From contig OY755047.1 in assembly GCA_963576565.1 (NCBI GenBank), forward strand, positions 36,113,851 to 36,177,850: a stretch of 64,000 nt of DNA, read 5' to 3'. Below, in pieces: positions 11,039 to 20,726 of this stretch. Numbering within the stretch: position 1 is the stretch's first letter; each line of letters opens with the position of its first letter. Origin of the DNA: Aspidapion aeneum. Lineage: Eukaryota > Arthropoda > Insecta > Coleoptera > Brentidae. A program made the translations under genes and the position numbers. Under the pieces are notes generated by a model. The model ran no database searches. It had not been told where the DNA came from and saw only the letters and a list, made by a program, of their open reading frames with translations.

Positions 11039-12130
11039 TTTTAGTTTATAGATGCAGAAACAAAATTATAAAATATTTAAAAATTAAATTTTTATCAAAA
11101 AAAATAAAAAAATTACTAGGGGGTATCAAATATGCAAGGGCTTTGAGTTATTTGAAAAAAAAAAATTAAATATATATTGTAAAAAAAAATTTTTAGGATT
11201 TTTTTTAAGTGGCAACACTGAAAAAAAGTAGGTAATAAACAAAATTAAATTTGCAAAAACAAAAACTTTGGGTACACACTAGTGTGGTATATCTGATGAT
11301 CAAAAATTTAAGGGAATACCTGTGGGTAATTGTGTAAATTTTTTTTTGTAAAGACCCCAATAAAATTTTTGTGTAAGGACCCTGTCAAAAAATGTGTAAG
11401 AACCCTTACCTTATATAATAGTTCTATCTTCGTCAGCAATCTAGATTTTCTCATAAAGAACAATACAAGTAGACCCCCTGTATAAATAATCAGGTAGGTA
11501 GGAACCTATATGTAACTTAGTAAGTACCTACTAATAAATTTAGCAAAAGGAGGAATTTCAATATTCACTCATTCCAAAAAAAAATTGTCTTAAATGGGCA
11601 GGTATGTAAAATAAAAAATTATCCTATCCAGCACTATTGTTTTCCCGAGTTGTCTTTAAAACAAAACAAAAGGTTAGGTAAGCAAAAAAAGGACAAATAC
11701 ACTACTCAAGTTATACCTAAAGAGAGGTAGGTAGTTATTTCCTAAAAAAAATTGCTCCTCAAAAAAATATGCACCAAATGTGTGCTGTTTAGTAGGTCTT
11801 TAGGTATATTTGTGTTGCACCTTTGGCTGAACGGCCAAATAATAAATAAAAAGGTAGAAAACAGCTGTTTTGGTTAAAAACCAAACTGTGTGCCAATAGT
11901 GCACCGATAAAATACAAGCCAGCTATTTTTAACTTAAATGGTGGATATTTTTGAATAAATATTATTATCATATTAATACCTGTGTATTACTAACAAAATT
12001 AATAACCTACTGAGATTCCATGTTGACTATTGCCGGGGAAATAGTTTTTTATATATTTGTACTTTCTTTCAAGGTATTCAGGTAGAGACAAAAATTAAGA
12101 AAAGGTATGAAAAGATAAAGCAGAAAAATC
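11039..12130 (-). other. Long leader of the gypsy element
   Basis: About 1.1 kb between the primer-binding site and the gag start, very A/T-rich with several poly(A/T) runs. No conserved ORF was seen; the 60-codon minus-strand frame at 11789-11971 has no recognisable domain. Confidence 0.6.
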
Positions 12131-12152
12131 TCGAGCCCCACGTTAGGCGCCA
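12131..12152 (-). promoter_or_regulatory. Primer-binding site complementary to tRNA-Lys
   Basis: The plus strand reads TCGAGCCCCACGTTAGGCG followed by CCA, which matches the 3' end of insect tRNA-Lys(CUU) including the added CCA except for one base (A for G). It lies six bases from the right LTR, exactly where minus-strand cDNA synthesis would be primed in an element of this orientation. Confidence 0.88.
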
Positions 12153-12158
12153 TTTAAT

Positions 12159-13618
12159 TGCGCAGCATTATTTGTTTATTCTGTTGCCAGGACAAACCAA
12201 TAATACTTTACAAAGTGCGTACGGCTGCTCATTTGTCTGGTGACATTGGGTTGTGGATTAGGAAAATCTTCTGCTATTTGAGCGCCACCTTTTTTGGTAA
12301 TAAGTTGAAGTGAAGTTTTTAATAAATATTAAAAAAGGAAATATATTTATTAATATTTACCAAGTGTTGTTTTAAGATAACTTCAACCTTTTTATAATTT
12401 AGTACCTTGAAAGAAATACACTTTAACTGAATTCAAAACTTTGTATTATCAACAAATTAGTTATGTACATTCCTACAATTGAAAATTGTTCATAAAAAAA
12501 AATCTAATCACTCTTGCTTTATCCGATACGTGGCCACATAGCGAGCACATACAATATTAACTTTAATATTAATAACTATGAGGATATCAAAAACTATGGA
12601 GCGAAACCGCCTAATTAATTTAAAAAAAAAAGGAAAAATATAAATGTATATTTTATAAAGAAAGGAGTGATCCCACCTGAAAACTGCTGCCACCATCAAG
12701 GCCTTTGTGTCCCAAAGAGGATAAGGCAGGTTAGGGCTCCGCAAGGCATATTAGGGCATCTGCAGAATAAGGCAGCCATAGAGCAGGTCATTGTAGCTGA
12801 ACAGGTACCGGAGGGAGAGTGAACGTCAAAGACACAAACTGTTGAGGAGGTCCCTGTTGAGGAGATCTATAAGAGGCAGGTTGTGACGACGACCACAAGG
12901 GCACTCTGATTGAGGAAGGGTAGAGAGAGAGCCGGACGAGAAACCCTAAATTAAAGATACATGGCCTTTAGAAAATTTGCCAATAGATAGAAGAAATAAT
13001 AGGTTGACATAAAATGCAGATAATTAATTAACAGAAAAATATATTACTCACCCTTTGTTTCAAAACTATCAATCGAGTCACAAAAGAAATGTCTGCACAT
13101 AGTGCACACAGCAGCGAATCATTCGCTGTAAATATTTTAAGTTTTTTAACTATTTTTAAGTCATAAATTAATTCATGAAAAACGAACGGTTAAAATTTAT
13201 AACCTTATTGCATTGAAAATTTTGAAGGCAAAGAAAAAAAAGTCACTGGAAGTATGCCTACAGAATAGTCTCGGGTATGGTCAAATCAAAACGAGCTTTT
13301 TCGAGAGACAAGAGGGACTGTTCACCGACAGTGATCTAAAAAGTAGTCAGTGAGAAAAATTTACTATTAACTAGAAGGGAATACGAATAAAAATAGCAGC
13401 GTTAAAATATGTGCAACCGGCAGCTAATTCCTTGGTAAGTCAATTGATGCTGACCGAACGGGAATTTGCTGACGAGTTGCAATTTGAAATCAAAACAAAA
13501 CAAAAGGTTCATAACCTCAGAAAAATAAAATAAATATTCTTTTATTTTTAAATAACTATCCTATAAGTTTTGGAGCATTTTTCTTATGTAAGTACTAAAG
13601 GGAAATAAAAATGCTACA
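12159..13618 (-). repeat. 5' LTR of the gypsy element (right copy)
   Basis: Starts TGCGCAGCATTATT and ends AATGCTACA, about 1.46 kb. It pairs with 2652-4889 but lacks the MITE and has deletions near 13050 and 13400; the latter lies between short direct repeats (AGCAG), suggesting slippage. As the 5' LTR it would hold the element promoter. Confidence 0.88.
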
Positions 13619-13850
13619 GACCTCGATTCAAAAAAATTTTCATAAAAAATTAGGGGTAAGAAAATTAGTTGTTGGATACCGCATCTGTTATTCGAAGAAG
13701 AGAAAGAAGCTAAGGTCAATTGTTGTCAGAAAACTTTAGACCGATTTGAGCCAGGAAATTCGAAAAACGTATACAGCATAGTCAGTGGTGATGAATCGTG
13801 GATTTACTCATATGAACCCGCAAATAAACATCAGTCGTCCGTTCTCGAAC
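13619..13850 (+). pseudogene. Mariner M2 transposase fragment
   Basis: Plus-strand continuation of the split mariner: after GACC it encodes pieces like the mid-region of the other copies (VRKL, RICYSKKR, SIVVRKL, then SVVMNRGFTHMNPQIN). Stops and frame changes abound. Its 3' tail resumes at about 14344 (ACAGCTGTATATGC) after the tRNA-related insertion. Confidence 0.7.
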
Positions 13851-14343
13851 TGTGCGTACAAAGCACCAGATTCCGGGTTCAAGTCCCGGCCGAAAACAAC
13901 TTTTTTCTGATTTTTCTTTCTTTCATTTCACTTATTGTTTATGGTTTTTAGGTCCTTGCATTATTTGCAATTTGGCATTTGAAAATTATATTGGGAATCG
14001 CTTATTGCGATCAGATATTTTAACACACGGAAAAAGGTGATCTCATGTTTTCAGACGTTGATACTTTCCGTCTAATTTTGAGTTTTCATATCTTTGACAG
14101 TGAGAAGAAGAATTATAGAAATCAAATGGATGGCATGGTCGAGTTAATACCCTGAGAGTTTCTCGTTCTTGTATTGAGACACCACACACATGCATAGATA
14201 GTTTTCCGGAAAATTTATGTATGGTGTTTGATGGCTCAATGAAAGAGCGTTTGCGTACAGAGCAAGAGATTCCGGGTTCGAGACCCGGCCAAAGACAACT
14301 TTTTTCTGATTTTTCTTTCTTTAATTTCAATTGTTGTTTAAAA
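13850..14343 (+). repeat. tRNA-related SINE-like insertion with duplicated segment
   Basis: At 14229-14288 the sequence has an A-box-like TGGCTCAATGAAAGAGCG and a B-box GGTTCGAGACCC inside CCGGGTTCGAGACCCGG (a perfect T-arm-like stem), followed by CAACTTTTTTCTG. A second copy of the B-box half (GTACAAAGCACCAG ... CCGGGTTCAAGTCCCGG ... CAACTTTTTTCTG) lies at 13850-13932. The two copies of about 80 bp are in direct orientation 400 bp apart and break the mariner. A tRNA-derived SINE (or its dimer) is the best reading; no acceptor stem is complete, so this is not a tRNA gene. Confidence 0.6.
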
Positions 14344-14379
14344 CAGCTGTATATGCAAAACTTAAAAGGCAACCCTCGT

Positions 14380-15180
14380 ATAAAGAAGACAAAATAACAA
14401 CAACATTGACTAACAACCCCCCAAATAATAAAAACAATATTCCATAAATTGAGAACGATAGAGTAAGGTGGTTTTAATTAACACAAATTAATTTTTTGAC
14501 TCTAAATAAAATTTTAAATTTCCAAGAAATTATTTTGTTTTCAATTTATGAAAAACTTTTACTCAATGCTGAATATTAAAACTTTACCTGATGGATGTCT
14601 ATTGCAGGGAAGTTTTAACAAGCTTTCTTAACTTAATTAACTTAAAAGTTTTGCGAAATTCAATTAGGTAAGTATTGGAATGATGGTTCATTGCAATTTA
14701 GACATTATTGGTCACTTAGCTTGTTAAATTTAATCTTAATTTAATAAACTTTAGGATTTTTGCTACCTGGTAGTCAAAAAAATATAGATAAAAACGAAAA
14801 TGGCAAAATATTATCAGCGAGTAATAAAGAAAAACTAGTTTAATAATCAAAAGAAAAGTATTTTTTATACGACTGTCTTGAAAAAGGTAGTTTTGGGCAC
14901 GGAGAACATGATCTGAAAACGGCATTTTGCGCACACCGTGTGCTTTGTACATGTTTCTATCATTTTTGCGCACGCTTACGTAATTTTTGCGCACGCTTAC
15001 TTCATTTTTGCACACGGGTCTTGGAAACTTTACAGAAAGCAAGCGAAATATGTTCAGTATAGTATAGCCGATTCATGGAATGAAGAGTAGCCAAAAATGT
15101 CCAAACTTTCTCAGAAAACGAACTTATGGTACATTTTGATAACTGTCTGAGAAATATAATTATGCTCAACGTTGTAGACG
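14380..15180. other. AT-rich spacer with a short tandem repeat
   Basis: Nothing coding is recognised. At about 14961-15016 a unit of about 21 bp (ATTTTTGCGCACGCTTAC) occurs two and a half to three times. Confidence 0.5.
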
Positions 15181-15189
15181 ATTTTTTCG

Positions 15190-15891
15190 ATGCTCAAGTC
15201 AACGTTAAGTGCCAATCACAATATAGATCTTGAAAGTTATAAGAAGTTGCAAGCTCTAATCAAACAAAAATCCGAAAACTACGTCCCAAAGAAGTCCCAA
15301 ATTCTTATAGAAGAAGGTTTTGGCCGGTTTTTGACGAAAGCATTAGACAACAAGTATTTACATATTAAGGCGGTGGTTGCAGTTGACCTCTCTGGGACAT
15401 GTCGAAGAGAGGAATTATGTTATCTCAAAATAGAAGACACGACAGATTTCGGGAGTGCTATGCTAATTAAACCGGAGAATACAAAAACAAAGGTACCAAT
15501 ATCTTTAAAAGTTACAAAAAGCCTTTACACTATCTTGAATAAGTACTGTGCTCTTCGTCCTTCCGATCTGAAGACAAATAGACATGGCGCATGGAAGTCC
15601 AGTTCAGTTGCCGAAGGGTATGTTGATGACTCTCTGAGAAATAAAATGGAAGTTTCGAAAAGAAATGAGTCTTTAGTGTCTTCTGCAATGGAAGTTTCGA
15701 AAAGAAATGAGTCTTTAGTGTCTTCTGCTCATTTGTCGTCACAGAACCAGAACAGGCATTGTCCATTTGGAATAGAAGAAGAAGACTACATGCTGAAAAA
15801 CTCCACTGAAAACCGGACACCAAAAATATTGTGTATTACCGAAAACAAGGTGAAAAATAAAACCGGCGCCGGCGTATGCTTGATAGTATAA
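15190..15891 (+). pseudogene. Crypton-type tyrosine recombinase, internally deleted
   Basis: A 233-codon open frame. Residues about 40-130 (FGRFLTKALD, AVVAVDLSGTCRREELCYL, IKPENTKTK, KVTKSLYTIL, YCALRPSD) match the N-terminal catalytic part of Crypton recombinases, with the first catalytic Arg in the CRREEL motif (about residue 72-73). At residue 130 the sequence jumps to RHGAWKSSSVAEGYVDDSL, the C-terminal motif with the likely nucleophilic Tyr at 144. The intervening stretch with the H-x-x-R catalytic residues is missing, so the enzyme is dead although the frame stays open. Two 42-bp tandem copies (15646-15687, 15688-15729; MEVSKRNESLVSSA) follow. The tail beyond is not recombinase-like. 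The family also gave rise to domesticated genes, but the deletion argues against function. Confidence 0.75.
15646..15729. repeat. 42-bp tandem duplication in the Crypton frame
   Basis: Two adjacent in-frame copies coding MEVSKRNESLVSSA; identical except possibly at the last base. Looks recent. Confidence 0.9.
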
Positions 15892-16859
15892 GAGCCCAGT
15901 AGGATTTTGGGCTTGAATTGCAAACCGATACTCATATATTTTAATCGATTCGTCATAAGACCATGTCCCAAAAAAAATGAAAATCCTGCAGAAACAACCC
16001 GCCATCTTTGTTTAAAGATGGCGAAAAGGAGTTTGAATCAAATGTACGTAACTTTTTTTATTATGACACCGATTTTACCCAAACAAATTGTGATTAGCTT
16101 CTACTATAATGGCCTCTCAAAAAAAACATAAAAAATAAAAAATATGCAGATTGTCAAGATGTATTCATTGAGGGTCTAACATTTGCTATAGATTAAGTGG
16201 TTCTCGAGTTACACTTAAAAAACCACTAAATTGGCCTATACCTACCCCAGGTACAAAATTTTCACATTTTCACCAAAGTCATGAAAGTTACTAAAGAACT
16301 ATACAGATCGAAAAAGGATGTCAAGCTTAATAAGAAACGGCCATTACTTTCAAACAGAAACTGATACTGAGGTAGATATGGCGGCTTAAACATGGCCGAA
16401 GCGTAATTTACAATTTTATTTTTGAGGGTAATTTTTTTATGTAAAACGAACCCCTATGGGGTCAAAGTGTACCCCCGTTAAAAGGCAATTTAATTATCTT
16501 CAAAAAAGGATAGTACACTTTTTGTCGTAAAGTTAATAGTTTTCCTGAAAAAAACTATGCGACATGCATAATTCGATGTTTTCGTTCCATAGAAGTACGA
16601 CAATGGCATGGGTCCATTAAGGGAAAAACCGATTTATGCACAGATAAGCGAATCCCAGTTACATATTTAAACTCAGCGTCAAAAATCTTACCAAAAACAT
16701 ATTTGATACTTTTCTCTTAAATTGACAGGTGGTCACGTGATTTTGGCAACTTCTTAACGGTTTGAGCTAGAGACTTGTTTATTTTTTTGCTTTGTAGACA
16801 AAAATGTCCGATCAAAATTAATCACCACTGGCATGTTTTTAAATTTGTAAAAATATATA

Positions 16860-18256
16860 CAGGGTGTCCCAAAAATCCGGGTCTACCCAAATATCTGCTG
16901 AACTATTGCAGATAACTGAACCATATTTGGTAGTAATCGATGACATCGAGAGATTTATTTTATGCATACATTAACAAAAAAGTTTAAAAAATACATTAAG
17001 AAAAAAGTTATATTTATATTTTAGCTATTTATTTGATTTTTATTTTCTAAAAAACACCCTGTATTTCGAAAACGGAGCAATGTCGGACTAAAGTAGGTGG
17101 CTTTAATTGTACTGACCTTTCATAGACACAGACTGTATAAGTAATTTTATCCATATTTCCGTGCTTTTCCATGTTTTTCCCGGGTATATCTTATATCTTG
17201 TTTTTTCTCACTCTCGTAGCATCTCCTTCTTACTCTCTTGGCTAATTTTAGTGCCAGGAAGAGCAGAAATAATAGGGACCTATTGCATTAAAGCCAGGCA
17301 ATAATTGTGCCTGGCAGTATTCTGACATTTTCGCATTAAAAGAACAGCTGTCTTCTTTCAAAATTAGGCCTTTGAATATTATAAGAGCAATAATAGTGCC
17401 GCCACTATTAATGGAAAATAAACGACTGGATTTATAAATTCGACTTTGGTATGTCAATTTTAAAGGATCAAATGTCAGCTTTCAATGCGAATCTGTCAGA
17501 ATAGTGCCCTGCAAAATTAGTGCCTGGCACTATTGCAATAAGTCCCAAATACAAAAAACAAGGGATTTTAGTAACCAGCTCAGGAGGCAAGACTGCATTC
17601 CCAGCCGTTTTAACAAACAGTAAAAATAAAGAGCCCTCAAAAAATTGGCGGCAAATTCAGTTGAAAAGGGTACACTAGAAGATTGGATTTTCAATAAACC
17701 AAAACATATTAACAAGACTTATTTTATAATAATTTTTAATGGATTCAAAAAAACGTCTTATAGAAATAGCGGTATATGATACCGGTAACAGCGTTAGTAT
17801 AAGTTTTTGTGTTTGCCTCTCTGAGTGGGTACATTAAAAAAAACCTTTTAAACTGATGTAACTCGTAAACGAAATGATCGATGGCTGTTTTGTTTTATCC
17901 ATTTATCAGGGAAAATACTACGAATTTACTTTTTTAGGTGAAATAAAGCAAATATTTACCTGTAGATAAGCAGGTACTAAAACCAAAAGAAAAGTTTAGG
18001 CCTATTAAATATAGTTTGTATTCCAGATACATTTACCTACTTATTTTATGCAGATTTATGTAAGAAATACAACTTTGGATACATGTAAAAAAAGCAAAAA
18101 CTAAAAATTGTCTTTATTATTATATATTTATTTATTGCTCGACATTACAAAAACCCCTGTAAATATTTTGAACTCCTATAGAGCATCTGTAGCATTTTAA
18201 CCAAAATTGTATTTCTTACACAGTTTTCGAAATCGAACTTTATCTGGGACACCCTG
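16860..18256. mobile_element. TA-flanked element with CAGGGTGTCCCA ends
   Basis: Left end CAGGGTGTCCCAAAAATCC after TA; right end ...TGGGACACCCTG followed by TA. Terminal repeats of 12 bp and a TA target duplication fit the Tc1/mariner superfamily. The 1.4-kb interior has no recognisable transposase. Confidence 0.65.
17275..17546. mobile_element. Innermost inverted-repeat MITE
   Basis: About 75-bp arms pair at long range: GGGACCTATTGCATTAAAGC ... GTATTCTGACATTTTCGC at the left and the inverse of GCGAATCTGTCAGAATAGTG ... TGCAATAAGTCCC at the right. The phrase AATAGTGCC or its variants recurs at both ends and in the middle. No ORF; family unknown. Confidence 0.6.
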
Positions 18257-19524
18257 TATATTATCTCAGTGTTAAAACTTCATGGATAACGAAGTTAGAA
18301 ATAGTGCCAATTGAAATGGAGATGAAAAGTGACAATCAGGGATAAAAAGTGGCAGATCGGGCCTAAAAAGAAGTACGAAAAGCATATTTTTTTCTTGGCG
18401 AATTGTAGAGGGTGACACCAGTTTTAAATAAAAGTTTCACTTCAGAAATACTACCGCAAGAACAAAGGGAACTATACCAATATCAACATTTTTATCAGAA
18501 AATTTCAAAAAATTAATTTGGAAAAGTATAAAATTTTAATTATGCAACAATATCGAAATGCGGATTCAACTAGTTATAAAATTATGGGCGCCAGGCGGCA
18601 CCGTATTCAAAATTTTTAAAAATATGTTTTGTCGTCAAAATTGGATAATTTTGTCTACAAATCAAAAAAAGAACCAAGTCTCTAGCTCAAACCATTAAGA
18701 AGTTGTCAAAATCACGTGACCACCTGTCAATTTAACAGAAAAGTATCAAATATGTTTTTTGTAAGATTTTTGACGCTAAGTTTAAATATGTAAATGCGGG
18801 TTCGCTTATCTGTGCATAAATTATTTTTTTCCCTAATAGACCCATGCCATTGTCGTACTTCTATGGAACGAAAACATCGAATTATGTAAGCCGCATATTG
18901 TTTGTTTTTTTCAGGAAAACTATTAACTTTATAAATAAAATCTATATGTTTGTGGCGGATTCATTTTACAAACACAACTTTTTCTGGGTATTACGCCACT
19001 AGTAAGGAAAAATTATTTTAAAAAATTATAAAAAACCACTGCGTTTCTCCTAGAAAAATAAAAATCACTAATTTGTCAGTGGCTTTCTATAAAAATAAAT
19101 AGTTGCCTAGTAAAACCTAAACCACTTATCTTTTAATTGAATTTGAATACGCTACGATTCGATTGCCAATCTACAATCGTTTTCAAGCTTTTTATTTATA
19201 TTTTCTCTCAAAATCTTAAATGTTTCTTGTTCAAATATATTTTTTATTATTATAATTGTCAATATTCTGAAGTTTATCAAAAACAATTGACCAATCTAAA
19301 CAAAACACAAGGTAACATGATACTATTTCAAGACATTATGTCAGTCAATGTTGTTTTCAAATTTGAAAATAAACAGAACAGGGTGACTCATTAAAACTAG
19401 AATCAATAAGGTCTCTTTTTTATAACCATTTAGAAATTTTTACAAAATTATGATCATTGTGGGATTATATTACTATTATATCAAAATCTATTTAAAAAAC
19501 AGTAATCAGAATTTCATTACAGTA

Positions 19525-20726
19525 TTAATTAATTTTGAAAAAACCTTTTTGCAAATCTTGTCTGAGAATAGGAAGCCAAGCTTTACTTATATCTATAGAA
19601 ATACTTGAAAGACAGTTATCTTCATTTAAATAAATACATGCTGATTCTTTTAATTTTATTTTAATGTCATTAGATTCTTTTTGTAAAATTATTGTTTCTC
19701 CCCATTTAATTCTATGATTACTCTCAAAAGAATGCTGACAAACTCTGGATTTCTCGTAATCACCCCTTCTCAAATTATATTTATGATCATTAACTCTTAC
19801 TTCAAGTGGCCTAGAAGTTTCACCTATATAAATTTTACCACATTCACAAGGTATTTTATAAATTACATTTTTTGAATTCTGCTCTTCATTTATTGGTTTT
19901 GTTTTTGTTAGAATAGATCTAAGTTTATTTTCTGTCTTAAAAACTGTTTTTATATTATAATTATTTGCTATTCTCCTAATTTTGTCTGATATACCTGGTA
20001 TAAAAGGAATCAATAATTTTTTAGTATCTAAATCAATTATATATATATATATACTATGAAAACAATTTTCAACAAAATTTATAGGATAGGAATTTTTTAT
20101 TAAAACTTCTTTAATTAATTCTTTTTCTAATAAAAATCTGTTATTATCAGAACAAATTATCTTTGCTCTATCAAATAAAGTTTTAACAACACCTCTTTTT
20201 ATTATAGTAGAGTGATTTGATTTAAAATTTAAATATCTATTAGTATGTGTTGATTTTCTATATACAGAAGTTTGAAAAGTATTTTGTTTTTCAATAAGTA
20301 CATCTAGAAATGGAAGTTTGTTATCAGTTTCTTTTTCTAATGTAAATTTAATAGTACTTTCTTTGTTATTCATAAAATATAGAAATTCATTTAGTTTGTT
20401 TTCATCATAAGGCCAAATACTAAAAATATCATCAATATATCTAAACCAAACTATGGGTTTATACTGATATTCTTGCAAAATATTATTTTCAAAATCTTCC
20501 ATAAAAATATTACTCATTAAAGGAGAAAGTGGGGAGCCCATTGCCATGCCAAAATCTTGTTGAAAAAAATCATTTTGCCATTGAAAATATGTAGTTTTAA
20601 TACAAATAGTAAGTAACTCTAAAATTGCATCAATATTTAAATTTGTTCTTTCTCTTAAACTTTGATCATTTTCTAAACGATTTCTTACTATTAAAAGGGT
20701 TTTATCTACCGGAACATTAAAAGAAA
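19525..20726 (-). pseudogene. Penelope-like RT with GIY-YIG endonuclease, 5'-truncated
   Basis: The frame is open on the minus strand from the palindrome junction at about 20726 (FNVPVDKTLLIVRNRL, an RT motif) to the stop at 19525; the first ATG is at 20547. Motifs: DFGMAMGSPLSPLMSNIFME, the catalytic WFRYIDDIFSIW (YIDD), PFLDVLIEKQ, YRKSTHTNRYLNFKSNHS. After a linker comes the GIY-YIG nuclease: VIYKIPCECGKIYIGETSR and RVNDHKYNLRRGD. This RT plus GIY-YIG order defines Penelope-like elements, a retroelement class distinct from LTR and LINE types. A full ORF is normally 700-850 codons; only the RT core onward remains. Confidence 0.9.

Larger units (their letters stand above)
2652..13618 (-). 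mobile_element. Ty3/gypsy LTR retrotransposon, near full length
   Basis: Two related LTRs (TG...CA ends) flank gag and pol in minus orientation. The 4-bp target duplication GACC lies at 2648-2651 and 13619-13622. Internal order, read on the minus strand, is 5' LTR, tRNA-Lys primer-binding site, long leader, gag, pol (protease, RT, RNase H, integrase), 3' region, 3' LTR. No recognisable envelope gene is present. The LTRs differ by several indels and substitutions, so the insertion is not recent; integrase carries a frameshift. This is an ordinary insect Ty3/gypsy (Metaviridae) element and looks inactive. Confidence 0.92.
2624..14378 (+). mobile_element. Mariner shell M2, split by an LTR retrotransposon
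   Basis: A plus-strand mariner terminal repeat (CGAGGGCTGTCT) begins at 2624 after TA, and the other terminus (AAGGCAACCCTCG) ends at 14378 followed by TA, the expected target duplication. Only about 27 bases of the left part remain before the gypsy element starts; transposase coding sequence resumes at 13619. The join CTTTGAAGACC / TCGATTCAAAAAAAT matches the uninterrupted mariner at 57253-57280, so the LTR element landed inside the mariner. The mariner had already lost its N-terminal coding part. Confidence 0.75.
16528..18932. mobile_element. Inverted-repeat element nested in the Penelope arm
   Basis: Inverted repeats of about 290 bp: left 16528-16815 (TAAAGTTAATAGTTTTCCTG ...), right 18640-18932 (... 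CAGGAAAACTATTAACTTTA). The opposite Penelope arm near 21415 lacks it, proving it is an insertion of about 2.4 kb. No transposase remains; the middle is filled by a further element. Confidence 0.7.

Noticed and set aside
14716..15042. Protein-coding gene with VRKN repeats on the minus strand
   Set aside because: The repeats come from a short DNA tandem repeat and the rest of the frame is low-complexity AT-rich sequence.
19020..19085. Hammerhead-ribozyme-like core in the Penelope arm (GAAACGC and CTGACAA near paired CCACTG/CAGTGG)
   Set aside because: Penelope elements do carry hammerhead motifs, but the conserved CUGANGA reads CTGACAA here and the spacing of the stems does not fit, so only a decayed remnant could be argued.
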